From: Sinobacterium caligoides
Lineage (GTDB): Bacteria > Pseudomonadota > Gammaproteobacteria > Pseudomonadales > Sinobacteriaceae
NCBI RefSeq assembly: GCF_003752585.1
Contig: NZ_RKHR01000003.1
Location: forward strand, 558,001 to 622,000
Reading direction: 5' to 3'
Length of the DNA: 64,000 bases
This document shows, piece after piece, positions 53,836-61,839 of this stretch; positions within the stretch are counted from its first letter, which is position 1, and every line of letters starts with the position of its first letter. A program made the position numbers and the translations under genes. A model generated the notes under the pieces. That model ran no database searches and was not told the DNA's origin. It saw nothing but the letters and a program-made list of their open reading frames with translations.

Positions 53836-56800
53836 TTAAGCCACCTGCCAAGTCTCGGCTAGCGCCACCTGTAACTCATCTTTCACTTCCTGCGGCACAA
53901 TGTCACCGACGCCATCAGGTGCATCGAAGGCTGCCATCGCATTCACTAACAGGTCGACCTGGTTATTCAGCAACACGGCACCATCGACTTCAATCTGATC
54001 CAGTTCGAAATTTTCATTTTCAAACCAACTGATCACCTGCACACTGTCATCCGTTCCCACGCGATTAATCATCAGATCGTCACCGGTGCGGCTAAACCAT
54101 AAATCCTCGTAAGAAGCCTGCTCAAATACAGCAATGTCGATAGTACTCGGTGAATTATTGTCCGCAGGGTTAAACAACCAATCTCGGCCATCACCTGCAG
54201 CAAAACGATAGGTATCACTGCCACCGTCAGCATCGGATGTTATGCTGTCGCCAATCAATAAATCTGAGCCTCGGCCACCGATGAGCACGTCGTCACCTCC
54301 CTCACCATAGATTGCATCCATGCCATCTTGGCCAACAAGTGTTTCACCCCACTTGCCACCGATCATCTCAAAATCACCCCCGTCGGTACCGTACTGAGGC
54401 AGACTAAACAGCTGGTCGCCGCTGAGGGTCGAGCCATCAGCAAATTGAATCTGTTCGATCGGAGAACGCTCATTGCTATAGGCATGCTCAATACGAATTT
54501 GATCACCTGTTAACTGCCCTGACTCGTGCAGACGGATAATCATATGATCGCCGTCACGGTAGAGACTCAGGTCGTCGAGGCCAATACCGGCACCAAACTC
54601 GATGACGTCGAACTCCTCATCAGATCTGGATTCAGCAATAGTATCTTGGCCGTCACCACGATTAAAACGGTAGGTGTCATGAGCACCAAACCCAAAAAAC
54701 AGGTCATTACCCTTGCCGCCGATGAGCACATTTTGCGCCAGCTCGCCGTTGCTACTACCCAGTGAGAGGATTTGGTCATCACCAGCACCAGCATCGATAT
54801 GGTTATTGCCGCCCTCCACCCATATTTCATCGTTGCCATCACCGGCATAGATAGCATCGTCACTGTTTCCGGCTCGGAAAACGTCATCCCCGCCGGTGCC
54901 GTACTGGGGCAAACTAAACAGCTGGCCACCGATCAAGCGGCTACCATCAGCGAAGCTAAACTCTTCAATGCCGACTCTATCTAAGTCGTTGTGAGTGTAA
55001 GCCGACACGATCCGAATCTCATCACCCGTTGGCTGACCGTCTTGATAAATCATCACCAACAGGTCGTCATCTCCCCATTCGGCGTTGCTCTCACGGCGTA
55101 TTCTTAAATCATCTTTACTAATACCTGCACCAAAATGAATGCGGTCGTAGCCGGGAATATCAAAACTACCGTCCCGATCGCTAATCACATCTTTCCCATC
55201 GCCACGACTAAATAGGTAGAGGTCGTTACTACCATAACTCTCTATCGTGTCATTGCCGGCACCGCCCACGATGGTGTTTGACGATGGCCGTGTAGGCTGC
55301 ACAGGGTTCGGGTCGAATGGGTCCGGCTGTACACTATCAGGAGAAGCTTCTACTCGAATAATGTCATCGCCCTGTCCACCAAACAGCTGGTTATTGCCAC
55401 CACGATCGACAATATCATCATTGCCCTCACCACCATAAATCTCGTCATCAACGAGGCTGCCTTCTATACTATCGTCACCCCAGCTTCCGTATTGCGGCAG
55501 TGCGAACAACTCATCACCAACCAGGCGAGAGCCATCGGCAAAGACAACCTCTTCGATGGTCGATGCTCCGTGCTCATCATAAGCATGCATGATAGTGATT
55601 TGATCATCGAAGAACTCACCATTCTGGTTAGCAATCATCAACACAAGGTCATCGCCCTCACGCCGGATACTCAAGTCCTCCCGGGCAATACCTGAGCCAA
55701 ACTCGATGCGATCATAACCGTCCTTATCCTCACCACCTTCGCCACCAAAGTTAATGTCGACAATCGTGTCCTGACCATCACCTCGGTCAAAACGGTAAAT
55801 ATCGTTGCTGCCGCCACTACTGAACATCTCATCGTTGCCACGCCCGCCGACAAAAGTATTAAACGCAGTCGTGCTGGTCGAGTTCTCCACCGACAAGAAA
55901 TCATTGCCTTCGCCACCGTTAAGCAGGTTACCGCTTCCCCGCAGCGAAATTTGATCGTCGCCACGCTCTCCGTAGACCGTCATTCCACCCGGATCACCGA
56001 AGGGGTTATCAAAGAAGGGGTTATGTTCATTAATAGAGTCGTTGTCGTCGGTACCAAATAAAGGCAAGTCAAACAGCGCATCGCCCTGCAGGCTCGTGCC
56101 ATCGGCAAAGAACAGCCCCTCAATCTGATACTCCCGACCGAAGTTAGCATTGCGAATAGTAATTTCATCACCGGTGACAAAACCAAACTCATCACGGATC
56201 ACGATGACTACATCATCACCTTGCAGGCGCAAGCTCAAATCTGTACGGCTAATATCGGCGCCAAACTGAATGCGATCGACACCCTGTTGGTCGCTGCCCT
56301 GAGCCGGATCAAAGTCGTCAATAGTATCTCGCCCGTCACCGCGCTGGAACCAATAGGTATCGCTACTGCCGCTCTGGCTGCTGAGATAATCATCGCCGCC
56401 ATTACCGACAAACGTATTGGCCGACGCGGCAGGGTCAGCCTCGAGGTGATCGCTATCCCAACTACCCCGCTGAACACCCGCCCAGCCCTCTGTGATGTTT
56501 GCCGCCTCAACGACAACGCCCTCTTCAAAGGCTAGGTCGTGTAGTTGTGTACCACTGATTGTAAAGCCATCGGCAAAAAATAGCGTTTCGATCTGACGCC
56601 CTTGCTCGAGATAAAAGCCGGCAACGGTTATTTGATCGCTATGGTCGAGTGTCAACACAAGGTCGTTGCCCTGACGCCAGAAGCGCAGTTCATCACCGCG
56701 GATATCCGTAAACAAAACGCTGTCGACAGCCAGCAAGCCCTCGCCTTCTGGCGACGCATAATCTTCGATAATATCGTGGCCATCGCCTCGCTGGAACAGG

Positions 56801-58305
56801 TAGGTATCACTGCTGCCACCACGGCTAATCATATAATCGTCACCACGCCCACCAGAAAGAATATTCTGCTCGCCGGGCTGGCCGTCAGCATCAATCTCTA
56901 TGGTATCGGCACCCTCACCGCCGTAGAGACGGTTATTACCCCCACGATCCAGCACCGTGTCATTGCCTGCACCGGCATCAATGACATCGTCACCAACATC
57001 CCCATGGACAAAGTCATCCCACTCACTCACCCCACCGGCTAACGGCTGTTGTGGCAGATCGAACAGCGCATCGCCCGATATATTCTGCACAGGGTTCTGC
57101 GGCTGGTCTGGGTTGAACGGGTCGTAGCCCTCGTTTTCAGCAGGCGCCGGTGGTGTAAACACAACCTCCTCAATCGTCATACCACCCTCGAGATAGGCAC
57201 CCTCGAGTGTAATTTGATCACGCTCATCGGGGTAATCGTAGTCTGCCTCTCTATCGGCAATAATGATGATAAGGTCATCACCTTCGCGTCGAATAGTTAG
57301 ATCGTCAACCGTGATACCAGGGCCGAAGACAATACGATCGTAACCACTCATTAACCCATTAGACCCGGTGCCATCAGAGGGGTAATAACCATAGTCTACT
57401 TGATCTACGATCACATCCTGGCCGTCACCTCGGTTAAACAGATAGCGATCATTACTGTTACCGTAGCTTTCGATCCGGTCGTTGCCCTCACCCCCCGAAA
57501 ACGTATTAACCGATTCAGAGCTGCTGTCAGGATATGTATCAGCCAATATATGGTCATCCCCCCCACCCGCAAACACGGTATGATTACCTTCCTCCACGTG
57601 GATAAAGTCATTACCGTCGCCAGCATGTACTTCACTGTTAGCAAATTGCTCATGATGATTATGGACGTCATCGGCAGCATCACTAGCAAACTGCGGCAGG
57701 CTAAACAACTCTGCTTGCGTCAATCTTGAACCGTCAGCGAAGCTCACTTCCTCTATGCTATTCGCCGCATTTTCTCTGGCCTGCAAAATAACAATACGAT
57801 CACCGGTCGGCTGCCCATTCTCATTGATGACAATAATCAGGTCCTGACCATAGTCGCTATACTCAAGGGTCAAGTCATCTCGGCTGATACCTGGGCCAAA
57901 CTGCAGCCTGTCATAGCCCTGCATCGGCGTGCCCGCAAAACGATCATAATCATCAATCGTATCTTCGCCGTCGCCACGATTAAAGAGGTAGACATCGTGC
58001 CCACCGTCGTTATCGTAAATGTGATCGTTTCCTTCCCCCCCGACAAAGACGTTCGAGGAAGCCTGCTCATCATTCTGTGTTAGCAGATCATCATCACCGG
58101 CACCCGCATCGACAAAATTATTACCTGCACCAACGGTGATTCGATCACGCCCTTCACCACCATAAACAACATCATCGCCAGCACCTGTTTGGATCTCATC
58201 ATCCCCCGCTAGGCCATCGATAATATTATTTTGATCATCTCCCACAAGCACGTCGCCTTCAGAGGTGCCGGTAATGATTGTTTGATTGCTTAACTCCGCG
58301 CTCAT
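53836..58305 (-). CDS. Large RTX calcium-binding protein with seven repeated modules
   Basis: The 1489-residue protein is built from acidic GGxGxDxxx-type nonapeptides that bind calcium. Seven modules of roughly 150-190 residues repeat the order: RTX run, YLFNRGDGxDTI-like segment, GYDRIxFGxGIS, DDLxIRREGDDL, then EEVxFADGSRL and ELFSLPQYG. The part after the RTX run is the haemolysin-type calcium-binding-related domain. The last 120 residues form a separate C-terminal module that also ends the second RTX protein in this window and probably holds the type I secretion signal. I chose the ATG at 58305, with AAAGGA six bases upstream. No lipase, protease or toxin domain is seen, so a structural or adhesive role is possible. 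Confidence 0.85.
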   Translation of the reverse strand: MSAELSNQTIITGTSEGDVLVGDDQNNIIDGLAGDDEIQTGAGDDVVYGGEGRDRITVGAGNNFVDAGAGDDDLLTQNDEQASSNVFVGGEGNDHIYDNDGGHDVYLFNRGDGEDTIDDYDRFAGTPMQGYDRLQFGPGISRDDLTLEYSDYGQDLIIVINENGQPTGDRIVILQARENAANSIEEVSFADGSRLTQAELFSLPQFASDAADDVHNHHEQFANSEVHAGDGNDFIHVEEGNHTVFAGGGDDHILADTYPDSSSESVNTFSGGEGNDRIESYGNSNDRYLFNRGDGQDVIVDQVDYGYYPSDGTGSNGLMSGYDRIVFGPGITVDDLTIRREGDDLIIIIADREADYDYPDERDQITLEGAYLEGGMTIEEVVFTPPAPAENEGYDPFNPDQPQNPVQNISGDALFDLPQQPLAGGVSEWDDFVHGDVGDDVIDAGAGNDTVLDRGGNNRLYGGEGADTIEIDADGQPGEQNILSGGRGDDYMISRGGSSDTYLFQRGDGHDIIEDYASPEGEGLLAVDSVLFTDIRGDELRFWRQGNDLVLTLDHSDQITVAGFYLEQGRQIETLFFADGFTISGTQLHDLAFEEGVVVEAANITEGWAGVQRGSWDSDHLEADPAASANTFVGNGGDDYLSSQSGSSDTYWFQRGDGRDTIDDFDPAQGSDQQGVDRIQFGADISRTDLSLRLQGDDVVIVIRDEFGFVTGDEITIRNANFGREYQIEGLFFADGTSLQGDALFDLPLFGTDDNDSINEHNPFFDNPFGDPGGMTVYGERGDDQISLRGSGNLLNGGEGNDFLSVENSTSTTAFNTFVGGRGNDEMFSSGGSNDIYRFDRGDGQDTIVDINFGGEGGEDKDGYDRIEFGSGIAREDLSIRREGDDLVLMIANQNGEFFDDQITIMHAYDEHGASTIEEVVFADGSRLVGDELFALPQYGSWGDDSIEGSLVDDEIYGGEGNDDIVDRGGNNQLFGGQGDDIIRVEASPDSVQPDPFDPNPVQPTRPSSNTIVGGAGNDTIESYGSNDLYLFSRGDGKDVISDRDGSFDIPGYDRIHFGAGISKDDLRIRRESNAEWGDDDLLVMIYQDGQPTGDEIRIVSAYTHNDLDRVGIEEFSFADGSRLIGGQLFSLPQYGTGGDDVFRAGNSDDAIYAGDGNDEIWVEGGNNHIDAGAGDDQILSLGSSNGELAQNVLIGGKGNDLFFGFGAHDTYRFNRGDGQDTIAESRSDEEFDVIEFGAGIGLDDLSLYRDGDHMIIRLHESGQLTGDQIRIEHAYSNERSPIEQIQFADGSTLSGDQLFSLPQYGTDGGDFEMIGGKWGETLVGQDGMDAIYGEGGDDVLIGGRGSDLLIGDSITSDADGGSDTYRFAAGDGRDWLFNPADNNSPSTIDIAVFEQASYEDLWFSRTGDDLMINRVGTDDSVQVISWFENENFELDQIEVDGAVLLNNQVDLLVNAMAAFDAPDGVGDIVPQEVKDELQVALAETWQVA

Positions 58306-58641
58306 AGTCAGTCCTTTCACTTTTATTATTTCTATCAGGCCTACTAACACAATGTGCAAACCTGCTTATTTTATTGTTAGCACACATAAAGATTCATATG
58401 GTGACAAATACTAACAGGGTGACTAAGCATTAGCTTGTCGAATAGTGTTAAAATTTCCGACAGCAAGCCGATTTCATAAAAACTTAATAGTGCAGAAAAC
58501 GTAATACAGGCTTTAACTTAGGCAATTTAAATCGATCACAACCTAGATTACTGCACCAAAAGACGGGGAAAAATAATACCCCCGCTCTATCGCGCTCATC
58601 CTAGGGTTATCGGGTTGTTAATATTTTATGATCGGCAAAAT
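58306..58641. other. Upstream region of the large RTX gene
   Basis: About 335 AT-rich bases without a gene. It should contain the RTX promoter, but no hexamer pair with good spacing stands out. The terminator of the preceding gene lies at its right end. Confidence 0.4.
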
Positions 58642-58670
58642 AAAAAAAGGGCCGCTGATGCGACCCTTTT
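58642..58670 (-). terminator. Rho-independent terminator of the small acidic protein gene
   Basis: On the minus strand AAAAGGGTCGC (58670-58660) pairs with GCGGCCCTTTT (58655-58645), including one G-U pair, around a four-base loop, and a run of seven T ends at 58642. It separates the small gene from the RTX gene downstream. Confidence 0.85.
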
Positions 58671-58703
58671 GAATCCATGGCGCCCAAGGCGCGTTCTATC
58701 GAG

Positions 58704-59060
58704 CTAGCCTAGCATCTCGTTCGCCAATGCCTTACCAAGGCCGCTAAAGATCGGCTCCAATGTCTCTGACGACAACGCAGGCTCTACAGCGACGAGGCGA
58801 TGACGGTATTCCGCCGCAACCAAGGAGAAGAAAAACTCCTCCTCTTCTAAGCTCTCGAACCCCATGCCGTACAACTCATCACTTTGAAAGGCATCAGTCA
58901 GCTGCTTCGCTAACTGCGCCGCGACCACCTGACTATCGCTCTTGTCAGCAATCACCTGCGCCGCCTGGCCGAAGTCTGCAAGATCGATCATCGCATCGAT
59001 ATAGTCTTCCAGCTGCTGGTCAGTATGATCGAGGTACATCGTAGAATCAGGGTGTTGCAT
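58704..59060 (-). CDS. Small acidic hypothetical protein
   Basis: The 118-residue protein is all-alpha by appearance and acidic (SLEEEEFFFSLVAAEYRH near the middle). No family is recognised, and there is no signal or membrane segment. The ATG at 59060 has AAGG nine bases upstream; an ATG at 59096 would add 12 residues. It has its own terminator. It lies between the RTX genes and could serve them, for example as a cytosolic chaperone, but that is only a guess from position. Confidence 0.55.
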   Translation of the reverse strand: MQHPDSTMYLDHTDQQLEDYIDAMIDLADFGQAAQVIADKSDSQVVAAQLAKQLTDAFQSDELYGMGFESLEEEEFFFSLVAAEYRHRLVAVEPALSSETLEPIFSGLGKALANEMLG

Positions 59061-59274
59061 GGTATCGGCCTTTGAATCACGTGGGTCGAGTGTCATTGCT
59101 CACAGCGACCATAAAGGCCGATTATTACCGATAACACTCGACAAAAATAGAGTGTTACAGCATAGCAGATTAACGCCTCAGCCGCCTTTGATATCACCAT
59201 CGGTGGCTGCACGTCACTTAAATCGCAAGCTCACACAGATTATCAATCATACGGTGATGACAGTAAATCCAAGC

Positions 59275-59910
59275 TCACTGCCCCTCAATCTGCAACAACG
59301 CCTTCTTTACACCCGCCACTTCGACCGTCCATTCATCACTGTTTTGGTCGTAACGGTAGAGCCAGGTTTTGCCATCGGCTCTATCAATATTTAACGCCTT
59401 GATATCGCCGTTATTATAATATTCGCTACCATGCAACTGCTCGCCCTGCGCTAAGTCCACCTCGATTAAGGCGTCTCCGTTGCTATTGTTATAATATTTT
59501 TTGCTATAATCCTCACCCCAGATAACATAAGCCTCTCTTAAATTAAAGTGCCTAATAACCTCAATATCTTTGTGTTCGAAATTGTAAACTAGATTTCTCT
59601 CGGTATCCCATTGAGAGTAGTAATCAAGGATATTAAAACAATATTCACCGCCTGTATTATCAACAATCACGTTATACTGCCTATCCGTCAACTTATAATC
59701 CCCACCATCAATAGTAATATAACGATAGGGGTATTTCCTTTTTACTGTATTCACAACCATCTCTGCATGATCGACGCACCTAGGCAGCAACTCCCGATCA
59801 GCAGAATTAGAAACCCTCAACGGATCAAAAATATCTGATTCAGCAACCAGCCAAAAAACCGCTCCCATAAATAGAGTATTACCCGCAAACTTCCAACTCA
59901 GTGATTTCAT
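59275..59910 (-). CDS. Hypothetical exported protein coupled to an HlyD remnant
   Basis: The 211-residue protein begins with a hydrophobic segment (FAGNTLFMGAVFWLVAES) that could be a signal or anchor, followed by a Tyr- and Asn-rich beta-type domain. No family is recognised. Its ATG overlaps by four bases (ATGA) the stop codon of the broken HlyD-type reading frame upstream, so it was once translationally coupled to a secretion adaptor gene. That suggests an origin in a type I secretion operon. The frame itself is intact. Confidence 0.6.
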   Translation of the reverse strand: MKSLSWKFAGNTLFMGAVFWLVAESDIFDPLRVSNSADRELLPRCVDHAEMVVNTVKRKYPYRYITIDGGDYKLTDRQYNVIVDNTGGEYCFNILDYYSQWDTERNLVYNFEHKDIEVIRHFNLREAYVIWGEDYSKKYYNNSNGDALIEVDLAQGEQLHGSEYYNNGDIKALNIDRADGKTWLYRYDQNSDEWTVEVAGVKKALLQIEGQ

Positions 59911-60030
59911 CGGTTCCGCAATCTCTCATTCCATGCCAAAAAAACGACACCAAGTAAAATTCAATAATGCGTCGCTGGCCTATTTTGACCTCGGCGGTCA
60001 CCGCCATGCCGGGGACCCATTTAACGTAGT
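59907..60030 (-). pseudogene. Remnant of a type I secretion HlyD-type adaptor gene, C-terminal end
   Basis: Read on the minus strand, this short piece translates as VKWVPGMAVTAEVKIGQRRI followed by IEFYLVSFF. The core PGMAVTAEVK-x-GQRR-x-IEF is the characteristic C-terminal segment of HlyD-family membrane fusion proteins. An in-frame TAG lies about 15 codons upstream of VPG and the rest of the gene is missing. After a run of seven T (59938-59944) the frame must shift by one base to reach the likely original end LAWNERLRNR, whose TGA overlaps the start of the next gene. The family is inferred from the motif alone. Confidence 0.75.
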
Positions 60031-60119
60031 TGCAAAAATATAGCCTGTAATAGCACTACAGAGTCCACCTGTGCAAGTGACGAATGGGTATCGACAACTT
60101 TAATCATTGCTTATAAAAT

Positions 60120-60147
60120 CCCTGCCGTCGCGTGGCGTCGGGCAGGG
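60120..60147 (-). terminator. Possible terminator of the secreted protein gene
   Basis: CCCTGCC and GGCAGGG form a seven-pair stem around a GC-rich loop, 40 bases after the stop codon of the gene at 60186. On the minus strand it is followed by ATTTTAT, a weak T tract. Confidence 0.5.
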
Positions 60148-60185
60148 ATCAGTCTATTTGAAAGCGAAGAATCCACTATTAATGC

Positions 60186-61610
60186 TTACATAAACGGGTT
60201 CGCTTCCTTATAAAAGTGAATTGTTTTCTTCTGAGGTACTGCATCTTTGTTAGCACCCAGCGTGTAGAAATGATAACGATAATGACCAGCAGGGAAATAA
60301 GACGGGATTGTCAACTTCGCACCAAACTCAGGTTGCGTTTCATTAGCCAGCACCTTTTTACCACCAGCGCCTCCATGAGGGTATAGCTGCCCCGTTGGCC
60401 ACTCGATCACGGCCCAACGGCGAAGCTTCTGAGTTTTGTCGCTATAATTATGATAAAATCGGTCGACGTATAGCTTACCGCCACTCGCAGGAATCAAAGC
60501 TAGCTCACCAAAACCCGGGTTGTGGATCGTCCCGTAGTCCGAAAAAGCCTTGATATCTGCGACTAGATTACAGTTACTACCCAACATGGTAACGCTCTGA
60601 ATATCCGCTTCTACGAAACTATCCGCAATAACAATTAACTTTCCTAGGTCACCATCGGCGAACCGTAATGGCGATATCGCTTCAATACCTCTCAACTCTG
60701 GGCCAAGATCGACGCTGGGGCGCAAAAGAAGCTCTACACGCCCCTGTAACGTATTCGCATCGTTAATAACATCGGCAAAAATCCACTGTTGATAGCCCGT
60801 GGCATCGACCATCAAACGGTAGGGGGTTTGCTGATCATTACTGGTAACCGAGGTATAGTTTTGACCGGCAAACTGCACATTAAAATGACTACCAATGCTA
60901 TTATCGTAAAGACGCTCGCCCCAGCTGTCATCGTCCCGATAAAAAGAGCGCGGTGATAAGGTTATCTGCGCCGTCATCGTCTGCGCCGGCTGCTCTGCCG
61001 TCGCTGCCGTCAACGCCACGACCTCATAAGCTGTTTGACGCAGACAGCCTAATATCGGCTGCTGATAAATATTGGCCACTTGAAAAGAAGACTCTTGCCT
61101 CTCAAACCCTCCATCATCAGGCTGCTGCATAAACGATATCGTCGTCCCTTCGGTCGAAAAATCACTAAGCTGGTCAGGTATAGCAGCAGTATCAACAAAC
61201 GCCTCAAGCCTAACGCCATCAATCGCTTCTCCGGTCTCTGCACTCGTCAGATGAGCGAGTAAATTAACATCAAGCCTATGTTGCTCTTGAGTGTTGCCCT
61301 CCCCCACCATGATATCAAGAAGTACCATCGATTCATCACTGCGATACTCCACTCCACCTACATACAACTTAGCCGACACGCTACCTTCTAACGACTGATA
61401 ATAGTTACCGAAGTCATCGTGACTAAAGGCTTGGGAGTCATAAGAGAGGTATAAAGCCACTCGCTGCTCCTGCTGGCTACTACTATCGACAATAGTACCG
61501 CTAAAAATCGCATCAACCTCCGCCGCCACACTGGACAGCGGCGAGACAATGCCAAGCGCTAATATCGCCTTGGAAAACATGGTTTTTAACGTTGTTATTT
61601 TATCAGTCAT
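60186..61610 (-). CDS. Secreted protein of unknown function
   Basis: The 474-residue protein has a signal-like N-terminus (about 10-30, ending SSVAA) and a beta-rich body with many Tyr, Ser and Asp. No recognised enzyme motif is present. The C-terminal part (LTIPSYFPAGHYRYHFYTLG) looks like an immunoglobulin-like or sandwich strand pattern. A second ATG ten codons downstream (MFSKAILALGIVSPLSSVAA) would give a cleaner signal peptide. It lies between two RTX genes on the same strand. Confidence 0.6.
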   Translation of the reverse strand: MTDKITTLKTMFSKAILALGIVSPLSSVAAEVDAIFSGTIVDSSSQQEQRVALYLSYDSQAFSHDDFGNYYQSLEGSVSAKLYVGGVEYRSDESMVLLDIMVGEGNTQEQHRLDVNLLAHLTSAETGEAIDGVRLEAFVDTAAIPDQLSDFSTEGTTISFMQQPDDGGFERQESSFQVANIYQQPILGCLRQTAYEVVALTAATAEQPAQTMTAQITLSPRSFYRDDDSWGERLYDNSIGSHFNVQFAGQNYTSVTSNDQQTPYRLMVDATGYQQWIFADVINDANTLQGRVELLLRPSVDLGPELRGIEAISPLRFADGDLGKLIVIADSFVEADIQSVTMLGSNCNLVADIKAFSDYGTIHNPGFGELALIPASGGKLYVDRFYHNYSDKTQKLRRWAVIEWPTGQLYPHGGAGGKKVLANETQPEFGAKLTIPSYFPAGHYRYHFYTLGANKDAVPQKKTIHFYKEANPFM

Positions 61611-61839
61611 TGCTATTCCTTTTTTTGACTTTTTATCTAAAGATATTTAATTACATCTTAATATTATCTACTAATGCCACCTTGCACCGTCAGCAGAGGC
61701 TCTAGGGTTCAGCTGACAACCCCTAAGCTTATGCCGCTGTCACTGCAAGCGCGCTGGTTTGCAAGTAGCAGAATAATTTACCAGCTCTGCTACCGACTTA
61801 CCTCAGCACGCTGACGGCAAGATTTAATCGTGGCTTTAC
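61611..61839. other. Gap between the second RTX gene and the secreted protein gene
   Basis: This stretch holds a perfect eight-base inverted repeat, GTAGCAGA (61765-61772) and TCTGCTAC (61786-61793), with a 13-base spacing and no T run. It lies 47 bases downstream of the RTX stop codon. No gene is seen. Confidence 0.4.

Noticed and set aside
55000-58000. Regularly spaced DNA repeats in the RTX gene as a CRISPR array
   Set aside because: The periodicity is that of coding modules and nonapeptides. The repeats are degenerate at DNA level and in frame, without unique spacers.
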